NCBI RefSeq assembly: GCF_000716875.1 | Contig: NZ_JNWQ01000018.1 | Span: 24,305-88,304 of the forward strand | DNA length: 64,000 bases | From: Streptomyces novaecaesareae | GTDB lineage: Bacteria; Actinomycetota; Actinomycetes; Streptomycetales; Streptomycetaceae | Direction: 5' to 3' | Part shown: positions 45,111-53,383 of the stretch, one piece after another | Layout of the letters: every line of letters begins with the position of its first letter | How positions within the stretch are numbered: the stretch's first letter is position 1 | Notes under the pieces: generated by a model | Databases searched by the model: none | What the model saw: only the letters and a program-made list of their open reading frames with translations | Told to the model about the DNA's origin: nothing | Program-made: the position numbers and the translations under genes

Positions 45111-45614
45111 ATGCAGTTCGGACGCACCTACGAGGAGTTCGAGGTCGGCGCGGTCTACAAGCACTGGCCCGGCAAGACGGTCACCGAGTACGACGACCAC
45201 CTGTTCTGCCTCCTCACCATGAACCACCACCCGCTCCACATGGACACCAACTATGCGGAGAAGACGACGGACTTCGGCAAGAACGTCGTGGTGGGCAACT
45301 ACATCTACTCGCTGCTGCTCGGCATGTCCGTCCCGGACGTCTCCGGCAAGGCGATCGCCAACCTGGAGATCGAGTCGCTGCGCCACATCGCGCCGACCTT
45401 CCACGGCGACACCATCTACGGCGAGACCACCGTCCTCGACAAGTGGCCGTCCAAGTCCAAGGACGACCGCGGCATCGTCTACGTCGAGACCAAGGGGTAC
45501 AAGCAGGACGGCACGGTCGTCTGCATCTTCCGCCGCAAGGTGATGGTGCCGACCGAGACGTACATCAAGGAGCGCGGCGGCGAGCAGCCCGGCCGCCCGA
45601 CCCCGCTCTCCTGA
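45111..45614 (+). CDS. MaoC family hydratase (mesaconyl-CoA hydratase-like)
   Basis: A 167-residue hot-dog-fold protein: EEFEVGAVYKHWPGKTVTEYDDHLFCLLTMNHHPLHMDTNYA contains the Asp and His of the hydratase-2 motif, followed by VVGNYIYSLLLGMSVPD and HGDTIYGETTVLDKWPSKS. By position it should hydrate mesaconyl-CoA to beta-methylmalyl-CoA, linking methylsuccinyl-CoA oxidation to the lyase gene immediately upstream. Mesaconyl-CoA hydratases of Alphaproteobacteria are double-length; this single domain would work as a dimer. A hairpin follows, before the next gene. Confidence 0.87.
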   Translation: MQFGRTYEEFEVGAVYKHWPGKTVTEYDDHLFCLLTMNHHPLHMDTNYAEKTTDFGKNVVVGNYIYSLLLGMSVPDVSGKAIANLEIESLRHIAPTFHGDTIYGETTVLDKWPSKSKDDRGIVYVETKGYKQDGTVVCIFRRKVMVPTETYIKERGGEQPGRPTPLS

Positions 45615-45681
45615 CCTCTCCCCTTCAACCCGGAGACCCCGGAGGGGCAGGCCGCCGTCATCGGCCGATCCCCACCCGGAA

Positions 45682-45719
45682 GGGGGCCCTGCTGCCGCAG
45701 CCACGCCGGCAGGGCCCCC
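45682..45719 (+). terminator. Intercistronic hairpin before the acyl-CoA dehydrogenase gene
   Basis: GGGGGCCCTGC (45682-45692) pairs exactly with GCAGGGCCCCC (45709-45719); the 16-base loop may pair further. A C-rich stretch follows. It may reduce read-through from the operon or be a processing site. Confidence 0.6.
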
Positions 45720-45762
45720 GCAATCCCCCCCCCGCCCCCTTAGACCTTTCCGGAGCCGCACG

Positions 45763-46965
45763 ATGGGACGCCTCGCACAGACCGACGGCCTCACCGAGAT
45801 CCAGCGGGACATCCTCGCCACCGTGCGGGATTTCGTCGACAAGGAGATCATTCCGGTCGCGACCGAGCTGGAGCACAAGGACGAGTACCCGACCGCCATC
45901 GTCGAGGGCATGAAGCAGCTCGGCCTCTTCGGCCTCACCATCCCCGAGGAGTTCGGCGGCCTCGGCGAGTCCCTGCTCACCTACGCCCTGGTGGTCGAGG
46001 AGATCGCCCGCGGCTGGATGTCGGTCTCCGGCATCGTCAACACCCACTTCATCGTGGCGCACATGATCAACGCCCACGGCACCCAGGAACAGAAGGACTA
46101 CTTCCTGCCGAAGATGGCCGCCGGCGAGATCCGCGGCGCCTTCTCGATGTCCGAGCCCGGCCTCGGCTCCGACGTTTCGGCCATTTCCACCAAGGGCGTC
46201 AAGGACGGCGAGTTCTACGTCCTCAACGGCCAGAAGATGTGGCTCACCAACGGCGGCACCTCCACCCTGGTCGCGGTCCTCTGCAAGACCGACGAGGGCG
46301 GCAACACCCCGTACAAGAACATGACCACCTTCCTGATCGAGAAGGAGGCCGGTTTCGGCCCGAACCCCAAGGTTCCCGGCCTGACCGTGCCCGGCAAGAT
46401 CGAGAAGATGGGCTACAAGGGCGTCGACACCACCGAGCTGGTCCTGCAGGACGTCCGGATCCCGGCCGACCGGATCCTCGGCGGCGTCCCGGGCCGCGGC
46501 TTCTACCAGATGATGGACGGCGTCGAGGTCGGCCGCGTCAACGTCGCCGCCCGCGGCTGCGGCGTCGCCCGCCGCGCCTTCGAGCTGGGCATCTCCTACG
46601 CCCAGCAGCGCTCCACCTTCGGCAAGAAGATCGCCGAGCACCAGGCCATCCAGTTCAAGCTCGCCGAGATGGCCACCAAGGTCGAGGCCGCCCACCAGAT
46701 GATGGTCATGGCCGCCCGCAAGAAGGACAGCGGCGAGCGCAACGACCTCGAAGCCGGCATGGCCAAGTACCTCGCCTCCGAGTACTGCAAGGAGGTCGTC
46801 GAGGACGCCTTCCGCATCCACGGCGGCTACGGCTTCTCCAAGGAGTACGAGATCGAGCGCCTCTACCGCGAGGCCCCGATGCTGCTCATCGGTGAAGGTA
46901 CTGCGGAGATCCAGAAGATGATCGTCGGGCGCCGGCTCCTGGAGGAGTACCGGATCGCCGAGTGA
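45763..46965 (+). CDS. Acyl-CoA dehydrogenase, probable methylsuccinyl-CoA dehydrogenase
   Basis: A 400-residue flavoprotein. FAD and substrate motifs: GLTIPEEFGGLGESLLTYALVVEEI, AFSMSEPGLGSDVSAISTKGV, MWLTNGGTSTLVAVLCKT, YAQQRSTFGKKIAEHQAIQF and RIHGGYGFSKEYEIERLYREAPMLLIGEGTAEIQKMIVGRRL, with the catalytic Glu in the EYEIERLYREAP region or the later GEGTAEIQ. By position it oxidises (2S)-methylsuccinyl-CoA to mesaconyl-CoA. A GGAG lies before the ATG. Two terminator-like hairpins follow. The reaction is assigned from context, since general acyl-CoA dehydrogenases look alike. Confidence 0.9.
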   Translation: MGRLAQTDGLTEIQRDILATVRDFVDKEIIPVATELEHKDEYPTAIVEGMKQLGLFGLTIPEEFGGLGESLLTYALVVEEIARGWMSVSGIVNTHFIVAHMINAHGTQEQKDYFLPKMAAGEIRGAFSMSEPGLGSDVSAISTKGVKDGEFYVLNGQKMWLTNGGTSTLVAVLCKTDEGGNTPYKNMTTFLIEKEAGFGPNPKVPGLTVPGKIEKMGYKGVDTTELVLQDVRIPADRILGGVPGRGFYQMMDGVEVGRVNVAARGCGVARRAFELGISYAQQRSTFGKKIAEHQAIQFKLAEMATKVEAAHQMMVMAARKKDSGERNDLEAGMAKYLASEYCKEVVEDAFRIHGGYGFSKEYEIERLYREAPMLLIGEGTAEIQKMIVGRRLLEEYRIAE

Positions 46966-46970
46966 TCCCC

Positions 46971-47007
46971 GGGCCGCCCGCCGACGGACCACGTCGCCGG
47001 GCGGCCC
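46971..47007 (+). terminator. Terminator after the acyl-CoA dehydrogenase gene
   Basis: Arms 46971-46986 and 46992-47007 form a 16-bp stem (GGGCCGCCCG core) with one C-C mismatch and a five-base loop, six bases after the stop. Confidence 0.8.
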
Positions 47008-47105
47008 CTCGAACCGCCGGTCGACGGGCGTGCGGGCCCGTCCCGGCGCAGGGCCGTGCCCCGTCACGGGCCCGGCCTGGTCCGCCTGGGCCCGGCACGG
47101 CCCTC

Positions 47106-47159
47106 CGGAAGCGGCCGCAGGGCGTACAGCTGCGACGACGCGCCCTGCGGCCGCTTCCG
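47106..47159. repeat. Perfect 19-bp inverted repeat
   Basis: The arms 47106-47124 and 47141-47159 are exact complements (core GCGGCCGCAGGGCG) around a 16-base loop. It sits in a hairpin-dense 488-base gap between the acyl-CoA dehydrogenase gene and psd; GGGCCGTGCC/GGCACGGCCC arms just before it can also pair. A second terminator is the simplest reading. Confidence 0.7.
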
Positions 47160-47250
47160 CACACCTGCTCCCGGCGCCTACGGCCGTTTCCCCCACCGGG
47201 TTCCGTCCGCGTGCCTGTTGAGACAAGTCTCACCAGCCGTGTCGGGTCCC

Positions 47251-47279
47251 TTGGGAACCGGACCGGGTCGAGCTACGGT
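47251..47279 (+). promoter_or_regulatory. Candidate promoter of psd-pssA
   Basis: TTGGGA (47251-47256) and TACGGT (47274-47279) are separated by 17 bases. The -10 lies in the palindrome CTACG-GT-CGTAG (47273-47284). Further upstream is another palindrome, TGAGAC-AA-GTCTCA (47219-47232). The leader to psd would be about 170 bases. Confidence 0.45.
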
Positions 47280-47453
47280 CGTAGAGGTGGGACGCGCACA
47301 CGCGCTCCCACCGGACACGTGAACGAGCAGGCGGGTTGCCCACCCACCGTGTGCTCCCGATAGCATCCACCGGGACAGCAAGCCGTCCCTCTATTACCGA
47401 TTCCGCGGTGGCCCCCGTCCAGCGGCCATGATCCCCCGCGACAAAGGTCTTCG

Positions 47454-48146
47454 ATGCCCATCAGCCCGTCCCCTCGCACCTCCGTCACGGACCGCGATGC
47501 CCTCGCAGCCCCGACGGCCGGTCGGCGACCCCGCGTGACCATCGCGCGCGGAGCCACCCCCTGGTTCGTCCCCACCCTCGCCACGGCCGCCGTGAGCACC
47601 GCCCTCACCCGGCGCAGCGGCAAGTGGGCTCTGGCGGCGGTACCCGCCTGTGCGCTCAGCGCGGGCATGCTGTGGTTCTTCCGCGACCCCGAGCGTGAGA
47701 TCGGCACCGGCAGAGTGATCTCCCCCGCCGACGGCGTGGTGCAGAGCATCGACGCCTGGCCGGACGGCCGCACCCGGGTCGCGATCTTCATGAGCCCGCT
47801 CAACGTCCACGTCAACCGCGCGCCCCTGCCGGGCACGGTGACGTCCGTCGAGCACGTCGCGGGCGGCTTCGTCCCGGCGTTCAACAAGGACAGCGACCAG
47901 AACGAGCGGGTCGTCTGGCACTTCGACACCGAGCTCGGCGACATCGAGATGGTCCAGATCGCGGGGGCCGTGGCCCGTCGCATCGTGCCGTACGTCGCCG
48001 CCGGAACCAAGGTCGAGCAGGGCGAGCGGATCGGTCTGATCCGGTTCGGGTCCCGGGTCGACACCTACCTGCCGGCCGGCGTCGAGGTCGGCGTCGAGGT
48101 CGGCCAGAAGACCACAGCCGGGGTGACGCGCCTTGACCGTGACTGA
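47454..48146 (+). CDS. psd: Phosphatidylserine decarboxylase proenzyme
   Basis: A 230-residue Psd of the short class. It makes phosphatidylethanolamine from phosphatidylserine at the membrane. A hydrophobic segment lies at about residues 55-75 (ALAAVPACALSAGMLWFF); FRDPEREIGTGRVISPADGVV and FMSPLNVHVNRAPLPG are family signatures; IGLIRFGSRVDTYLP carries the Gly-Ser cleavage site, where autocatalysis makes the pyruvoyl group on the alpha chain. Start at ATG 47454; the 3' end overlaps pssA. Confidence 0.94.
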   Translation: MPISPSPRTSVTDRDALAAPTAGRRPRVTIARGATPWFVPTLATAAVSTALTRRSGKWALAAVPACALSAGMLWFFRDPEREIGTGRVISPADGVVQSIDAWPDGRTRVAIFMSPLNVHVNRAPLPGTVTSVEHVAGGFVPAFNKDSDQNERVVWHFDTELGDIEMVQIAGAVARRIVPYVAAGTKVEQGERIGLIRFGSRVDTYLPAGVEVGVEVGQKTTAGVTRLDRD

Positions 48147-49011
48147 TCCTGAGACAATCGTCGGCCTGGACGACGAGGAGACGGCCCTGCGCCGCCGCCG
48201 CTGGGCGCGCGACCGCGAGCTGCGCGCCCCGCGCTCTCCGCAGCACCTGTCCACCGCCGACTTCCTGACCCTGGGGAACGCCGTCTGCGGCTTCCTGGCG
48301 ATCTACTCGATCACCACCGGGGTCCTCGTCCCGCACATCACCAACCCGGACGCCGCTCCGGACCGGCACAGCGCGGCCACCGCGGTCACGCTGCTGCTGA
48401 TCGGCTCGATGTGCGACCTCTTCGACGGGCTGGTGGCGCGCAAGCTGCGCTCCTCCGCCCTCGGAGCAGAACTGGACAACCTGGCCGACCTGATCAGCTT
48501 CGGCATCGCGCCGGCCTACTTCGTCGCGGTCTGGGGCATGGTCTCCCAGGGTTCCAACAGCAAGCTCTCGGCGCTCATCGCGATCACCGTGCTGCTCGCG
48601 GTGGTACTGCGGCTGGCCCGCTTCTCGGCCGTCAAGATGCGGCCGGGGGTGTTCCAGGGCATGCCCTGCCCGATGGGCGCGATGACGGTCATCGCGATCG
48701 TGCTGCTCGACCCGCCGTTCCTGCCCGGTCTGCTCGCCATCTTCGGCGCCGCGTACCTGATGGTCAGCCGGATCGAGTACCCGAAGCCGCAGGGGCTGCT
48801 GGCCACCGCCACGCTCTGCTGGATCGTGGTCTCCATCGGCTGCCTGGCCGCCTGGGCCACCGGCCTGCCCGGCGGCGACGCGCTGATGCACGTCGGCGCG
48901 TTCGCCCAGATCACGCTCGCCGCGATGGCGCCGCTGCTGGTCATCCGCCGCAAGGTGGGGCAGAAGGTCGGCGACGTCCGCGCCCGGCGGGCGGAGTCGC
49001 GGCTCGGCTGA
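48133..49011 (+). CDS. pssA: CDP-diacylglycerol-serine O-phosphatidyltransferase
   Basis: A 292-residue membrane protein with about seven hydrophobic segments. The CDP-alcohol phosphatidyltransferase motif is FDGLVARKLRSSALGAELDNLADLISFG, which fits DGx2ARx8Gx3Dx3D. It makes phosphatidylserine, the substrate of Psd encoded just upstream. The coding start overlaps psd: TTG at 48133 or GTG at 48139 are both possible (TTG ACC GTG ACT). Without a distinct ribosome site, translational coupling with psd is likely. A terminator follows the stop. Confidence 0.93.
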   Translation: MTVTDPETIVGLDDEETALRRRRWARDRELRAPRSPQHLSTADFLTLGNAVCGFLAIYSITTGVLVPHITNPDAAPDRHSAATAVTLLLIGSMCDLFDGLVARKLRSSALGAELDNLADLISFGIAPAYFVAVWGMVSQGSNSKLSALIAITVLLAVVLRLARFSAVKMRPGVFQGMPCPMGAMTVIAIVLLDPPFLPGLLAIFGAAYLMVSRIEYPKPQGLLATATLCWIVVSIGCLAAWATGLPGGDALMHVGAFAQITLAAMAPLLVIRRKVGQKVGDVRARRAESRLG

Positions 49012-49029
49012 GGCTGCTGTTCGTACGGA

Positions 49030-49065
49030 GAAGGGCCCGGAACCTGCTGGTTCCGGGCCCTTCTG
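49030..49065. terminator. Bidirectional terminator between pssA and the 506-residue gene
   Basis: AGAAGGGCCCGGAACC (49030-49045) is exactly complementary to 49050-49065, a 16-bp stem with loop TGCT. It sits between convergent genes, 19 bases after the pssA stop and 45 from the other stop, so can serve both. Confidence 0.85.
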
Positions 49066-49109
49066 GTGTGCCCTGCTGTCATCTGCGCTGCTGTGTGCTG
49101 CTGTTGTGC

Positions 49110-50630
49110 TTACGCGCCGCCGCCGTTGTGGACACTGAAGGCCGAGCGGCGGGCCGCCCGGGCCACGCCCGGGTCCGGGTGCACGCCCGAGACAGCCGTC
49201 AGCACCGAGGCCGCTCTCGGGTGCCCGGACTGCCGCGCGCGGGCGAACAGCCGGACCGGATCGCCGGCCGAGGCGCCCTCGACATGACCCACCAGCAGCT
49301 CCGTCTCACCGTGGTCGAGCACCGCCGCGGCCGTGTCCACCCAGAGCCAGGCCGCGTCGTCCGCGCCCAGCACGTCCGCCGGGGCGACCCCCTCGTCCGC
49401 GCGCTCCGCCAGCCACAGCAGCGCGTACGGGCGCAGCACCGGCTCGTCCACCGCCGCGCGCACCGCCTGCTCGGCCGGCCCGCCGGCCACCCGCAGCGCC
49501 TCGAAGGCCAGGCCGCGCACCAGCGCGTCGTCGCCCTGCGCCGCGTCCAGCAGCTCGGCCACCGCCCGGTCCGCGGGGCGCGCCGCGACCCAGGCGCGGT
49601 ACTCGGCGCGGGCCGGGCCCGGCGAGTAGTCCGCGCAGGCGTTCAGCAGCTCGAAGGCGCTCTGCTCGATGTGCCCGGCCGCGGTCTGCGCGACCGTGCA
49701 GATCTCCTCCAGCTTGGCCCGCACCGCCCAGTGGCCGAGCGGCGACAGCTCAGCGGCATCGTTCCTGCGCGTCAGCGCGCCGACCGCCGCCAGGCCGTCC
49801 AGCATCCAGTCCAGCACGGCGGCCACGTCCGAGGGCGCCGGCGGGGTGTCGATCTGCGGCTCCCGGCAGGTGCCGCGGACGGCCGAGACCGCGGAGGCGG
49901 CGTGCGGCACGGGCGACAGGCCCGGCCCGCCGGGCCCGCCGCCGACCCGGCGCTCGTCCAGGCCCCGGCGCAGCAGCTCCAGCAGCTCGCTCTCGGCCAC
50001 CGGGCCGTCCACCAGGTGCAGGAAGGAGAGCAGCTGCGGAGCCTGGTCCACGGCCTGGCCTGCCAGCACGGCGAACACCCCGCGCAGCGCGGCGGGCGGC
50101 ACCGGGGCGAGCAGCGTCCAGGCGTCGAACAGCGCCGACCAGCCGCGCACCACGGCCTCGTCGTCGTGCTCCCAGGCGTGCAGGCGCCAGCCGGGGCCGG
50201 CACCGCCGTCCCGGGCTTCCACCAGGCCCACCAGCAGCGCCTGCCCCCACGCCTTGGCGGCGGCGCCGACCGTCATGGCCAGCGCCCGGCCCGCCGCACG
50301 GGCGTCCTCGGGGAGCAGCTCGCCGCGCTTGTCGACCTCCTCCAGCTCCCCGGCCCAGCGGGCGATCCGGACGGCGTCCACCAGCATCCGGCGGGCCAGC
50401 GGCGCCAGCTCGGCGGGCGCGGGGAAGCCCTCGGGTACGGGAACCCGGCCCCGCCCGGGCGCCGGCGCGGGCCCCCGCCGCCGGGGTACGCCGTTACGGG
50501 GGACACCCGCCCCGGCCGGCCTGCCACCGGCGGGCCGGTGGGCCGTACCGGGGAGACGGGTCACCGTCGCACCGGTACCGATCGTCGGCGGGAGCGGGGC
50601 ATCACGGTCGCGCGGGTTCCGAGACGTCAC
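49110..50630 (-). CDS. Conserved protein of unknown function, helical-repeat-like
   Basis: A 506-residue soluble protein. The first 60 residues are Pro/Arg/Gly-rich and disordered-looking; the rest is Ala/Leu-rich helical sequence with regularly spaced segments such as PLARRMLVDAVRIARWAGELEE, LVRGLAFEALRVAGGPAEQAVRAAV and VLRPYALLWLAERADEG, giving a HEAT-repeat-like look. No catalytic motif, signal peptide or membrane segment is seen. I recall similar proteins in Streptomyces without known function. GTG at 50630 is the start; a weak GGGGAAG lies upstream. Codon use is like that of the neighbours. Confidence 0.75.
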   Translation of the reverse strand: MTSRNPRDRDAPLPPTIGTGATVTRLPGTAHRPAGGRPAGAGVPRNGVPRRRGPAPAPGRGRVPVPEGFPAPAELAPLARRMLVDAVRIARWAGELEEVDKRGELLPEDARAAGRALAMTVGAAAKAWGQALLVGLVEARDGGAGPGWRLHAWEHDDEAVVRGWSALFDAWTLLAPVPPAALRGVFAVLAGQAVDQAPQLLSFLHLVDGPVAESELLELLRRGLDERRVGGGPGGPGLSPVPHAASAVSAVRGTCREPQIDTPPAPSDVAAVLDWMLDGLAAVGALTRRNDAAELSPLGHWAVRAKLEEICTVAQTAAGHIEQSAFELLNACADYSPGPARAEYRAWVAARPADRAVAELLDAAQGDDALVRGLAFEALRVAGGPAEQAVRAAVDEPVLRPYALLWLAERADEGVAPADVLGADDAAWLWVDTAAAVLDHGETELLVGHVEGASAGDPVRLFARARQSGHPRAASVLTAVSGVHPDPGVARAARRSAFSVHNGGGA

Positions 50631-51022
50631 GTCGAGCAGTCTTCCCCTTGTACGGGCCTTCTGTCACATCCGGTTGTCTGCACGGCCGGGCGACCGGTGA
50701 CCGCACCTCCGCAAGATCGGGCAACAGAGGCAAACCGCCTGGCCGGAAACGTTTGGCCTGCTCATGCCAGGTGGACCGTACCGGTCGCTGGGCCCGTTCG
50801 GTCGGTTACGGAGCGTGGTGGGGGCGTTTCGAGCCGGGGGCCACAATGTGCCCCTGGCGTGCCAACGGCCGGCCCGGATCCGGCCCGCGCCCCCGCCGCG
50901 CGACGTCACTGTCCAGCCCGATTCCGGACGGATCGCGGACCGGTCGGCCGGATTCCTCCGGTACCGGAAGTCGGCGGGGCCGACTTCCGGTGCTGAAACA
51001 CGCGCGAGAGGAGAGAGGGGCT
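50631..51022 (-). terminator. 392-base gene-free region with a terminator hairpin
   Basis: ACCGGAAGTCGGC (50963-50975) pairs exactly with 50979-50991 around GGG, 32 bases after the alpha/beta hydrolase stop on the minus strand. The remainder is the leader of the minus-strand gene starting at 50630; no gene is supported. Confidence 0.65.
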
Positions 51023-52135
51023 CTAGAGGAGAGGGGTGAGCCAGCGGCGGAGGAGTTCGGTGTAGCGGTCGGGGGCGGTGTTCCACAGGGTGGCGTGGTC
51101 GGCGCCGGGGAAGGGCTGCAGGCTGACCACGTCGGGGCGGGCCGCGGCGAGGCGTTCGGCGCTGCTGAAGGGCGAGACCCGGTCGGTCGGGCTGTGCAGC
51201 ACGAGGGTGGGGACGCGCAGGTCGCCGCCCTCGGCGATCCGGGTGAAGTCGGCGAGGTCGACGCCGGTGCGGCCCTCGGCGGCCAGCGCGCCGAGCTCGG
51301 CGGCGGCGCCGTGGAAGCCCAGCCGCTTGGCGTCACGGCGGGCGGTGGCCGGGAGGTCGAGGACCGGCGAGTCGAGGATCAGCCCGCTGATGGCGTGCGC
51401 CCAGGCGGAGCGGGCCGCCGCCTGCAGGACCATGGTGGCGCCCAGGGACCAGCCGTACAGGATCACCCGGCCCGCGCCGTGGTCCAGCGCCAGTCGTACC
51501 GCCGCCTCGACGTCGCGCCACTCGGTCTCGCCGAAGTGGCTGTAGCCGTCCGGGGAGGCGGGGGCGCCCTCGTCCCCGCGGTAGGTGACGGAGAGGGCGG
51601 GCAGTCCCAGGCGGTCGAGGACGGGGAGGACCGGGAGGGTCTGCCGGCGGTCGGCCCCGGGGCCGTGGACGAGGACCACCCAGGTGCCGCGCTTGCCGTC
51701 GAGGTACCAGACGGGCAGGTCGCCCAGCTCGCCGTCGGCGGCCGTCTCGGTGTAGGCGAGGCCGAACGCCCGGGTCGGGTCGCCGAGGTGCACGCGGGGG
51801 GTGAAGCGGACCTCGGTACCGGCGGCGAGGGTGCCCTGGTCGGCACGGACCAGCCGGCGGGTGACGTCCTGCTCGTCGCTGTGCAGGACCTCCTCGACGA
51901 CCGCGTGGCCGTCCTCGCCCCACTCGACCGCCCAGCGGCCGGGGCGCAGGCTCTCGGGGCTGCGGCTGAAGGTGATCCGGCCGACGCCGAGGCTCCGGAC
52001 CAGGACCGGGCCGGACTCCTGGACGGTGGTCACCGGGCGGACCATCCGCTCGGAGGCCCGGCGGCCGACCACCAGGACCACGGCCCCCGCCCCGACGGCG
52101 GCGGCCGCCACGACGGCAGCGGTTCCCCAGCGCAT
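51023..52135 (-). CDS. Alpha/beta hydrolase with N-terminal membrane anchor
   Basis: A 370-residue protein. Residues 4-24 are hydrophobic (TAAVVAAAAVGAGAVVLVV), an anchor or uncleaved signal. The catalytic domain (about 180-370) has TWVVLVHGPGADRRQ (oxyanion loop), RVILYGWSLGATMVL (nucleophile Ser in GxSxG), LHSPTDRVSPFSSA (Asp) and PGADHATLWN (His). This is a complete triad. Substrate unknown; relatives are esterases or peptidase-like hydrolases. The ATG at 52135 begins the hydrophobic segment directly. A 140-base gap and a short tandem repeat separate it from the HTH gene upstream. Confidence 0.85.
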   Translation of the reverse strand: MRWGTAAVVAAAAVGAGAVVLVVGRRASERMVRPVTTVQESGPVLVRSLGVGRITFSRSPESLRPGRWAVEWGEDGHAVVEEVLHSDEQDVTRRLVRADQGTLAAGTEVRFTPRVHLGDPTRAFGLAYTETAADGELGDLPVWYLDGKRGTWVVLVHGPGADRRQTLPVLPVLDRLGLPALSVTYRGDEGAPASPDGYSHFGETEWRDVEAAVRLALDHGAGRVILYGWSLGATMVLQAAARSAWAHAISGLILDSPVLDLPATARRDAKRLGFHGAAAELGALAAEGRTGVDLADFTRIAEGGDLRVPTLVLHSPTDRVSPFSSAERLAAARPDVVSLQPFPGADHATLWNTAPDRYTELLRRWLTPLL

Positions 52136-52243
52136 ATCGTTCCCCGCTCTGTTGGTCACGGACCGGACGGCGTTCGTGCACCAGTTCACCGGCGGCCCGT
52201 CCGCCCGGCCACCGGACTGGGCCGTCCGGGTCACCCGGAGCGG

Positions 52244-52275
52244 GCGGAGGGGCGGAGGGGCGGAGGGGCGGAGGG
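52244..52275. repeat. Four 8-bp tandem repeats next to the HTH gene stop
   Basis: GCGGAGGG occurs four times head to tail at 52244-52275, directly abutting the stop codon (52276-52278) of the minus-strand HTH gene. Confidence 0.75.
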
Positions 52276-52959
52276 TCAGACGGTCTCGGCGGCGAGGTGG
52301 TGCCAGAACCGGGAGGTGAGGCTGTCGGTGGTGGGGGGTGAGGTGGCGCGGGCGGTGGTGCCCCAGTGGGTGGGGACGTGGTGTTCCTGGTGGAGGGTGG
52401 TGAGGACGGCGGCGAGGGTGTCGTCGGGGGCCGGGACGATGCGGGCGAGGGCGCGGAGGTGGGGCTGCCAGCGGCCGGCGACGCACTGGCGGAGGAGGTG
52501 GTCGAGGGCCTCCCGGCGGCCGGTGGCCTCGACGAGGTCGGGCAGGCTCAGGTGGAGGACGTCGGCGAGGGCGTGGGTCTGGTCCTCGTCGCCGTCCCAG
52601 TGGCCGGTCAGTTCGGCCTGCTGGTAAGCGGCGAGGGTGGTGCCGGTGCGCTCGGCGACGACGGCCTGGCCGAGTTCGCAGGCGACCCGGTGGTCGCGCA
52701 GCCGAACCGGGCGGGTGTCCATCAGGTGGGCGGCCGGGCACCACAGGGCGCGGGCGAGGGCGATGAACTCCGGTTCGCTGGGGCACAGCTCGCCGCTCTC
52801 CCAGGCCAGGATGTGGGCGGGCAGCAGCCGGACGCCGTGGGCCGCCATGCCCTCGGCGACCTGTTCGGGGGTCAGGCCGAGGCCGGCCCGGTGGGCGCGG
52901 GCGGCCGCGGGTGAGAACGGCACCGGGGGTGGGGCGGCGGGGGACTTTGTGCGACGCAT
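52276..52959 (-). CDS. XRE-type helix-turn-helix DNA-binding protein
   Basis: A 227-residue protein. After a Pro-rich N-terminus, residues about 22-75 look like a phage-repressor-type HTH: AHRAGLGLTPEQVAEGMAAHGVRLLPAHILAWESGELCPSEPEFIALARAL. The middle contains a second, weaker unit ACELGQAVVAERTGTTLAAYQQAELTGHWDGDEDQTHALADVLHLSL, possibly a degenerate repeat of the HTH. No ligand domain is recognised. The start at 52959 (MRRTKS) is preferred to longer readings. It diverges from the riboswitch-controlled cobalamin operon, so it may share control of that promoter region. Confidence 0.78.
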   Translation of the reverse strand: MRRTKSPAAPPPVPFSPAAARAHRAGLGLTPEQVAEGMAAHGVRLLPAHILAWESGELCPSEPEFIALARALWCPAAHLMDTRPVRLRDHRVACELGQAVVAERTGTTLAAYQQAELTGHWDGDEDQTHALADVLHLSLPDLVEATGRREALDHLLRQCVAGRWQPHLRALARIVPAPDDTLAAVLTTLHQEHHVPTHWGTTARATSPPTTDSLTSRFWHHLAAETV

Positions 52960-53111
52960 GCCACCGAACGGTAGGGGCCGAGCGCGGTGCGGCCCCAGCA
53001 CCGAAGCCACGAAGCGGCCACTGCCGGGGCGCTGCTGCGCTGGGCGATCCCACAGCTCCTCGGCCGCCGCCCCGCGCGCCCGGCGTGTGACCAACCCCTC
53101 CGTGACCTCGG

Positions 53112-53141
53112 TTGACTGCCGGTTCGGCCGCGTGATGGGAT
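53112..53141 (+). promoter_or_regulatory. Candidate promoter of the cobalamin operon
   Basis: TTGACT (53112-53117) and TGGGAT (53136-53141) are 18 bases apart, placing transcription start near 53148, at the 5' edge of the riboswitch stem. Confidence 0.45.
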
Positions 53142-53337
53142 CCTGGGGCCAATCGGAGGCATGGAGAGGAAGCCGGTGCGAGTCCGGCGCGGTCCCGCCA
53201 CTGTCACCGGGGAGCACGCTCGGAGTTCCCTCCTTGCCCGCCATCGGCCAGGAGGGGCCCATCACGGCGGGCCGTCAGAAGCCGCTGGAAGGCCCGGGGG
53301 TGCGTCCGACCCGGAAGCCAGGAGACTCTCGGCCCCC
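53142..53337 (+). promoter_or_regulatory. Cobalamin (AdoCbl) riboswitch
   Basis: The B12 box pattern AAGCCGGTGCGAGTCCGGC (53170-53188), followed by GCGGTCCCGCCACTG (53189-53203), and a distal GGAAGCCAGGAGAC (53313-53325 region) are diagnostic for the cobalamin riboswitch. The outer stem may be GGGGCC (53145-53150) with GGCCCC (53331-53336). It precedes the cobD-cobQ-chelatase-cobO-cobB operon, and should lower expression when B12 is plentiful. In actinobacteria this usually works by hiding the ribosome site. Confidence 0.92.
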
Positions 53338-53383
53338 GTTACGTCGATCCAGGGCGCGGACCCTGAGTGAGGACACGCCCGCG

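Noticed and set aside
51023..53152. One 709-residue minus-strand reading covering the hydrolase and HTH region
   Set aside because: Only the part up to 52135 has hydrolase and anchor features; the rest is a shadow of the HTH gene in another frame, with low-complexity Pro/Arg sequence.
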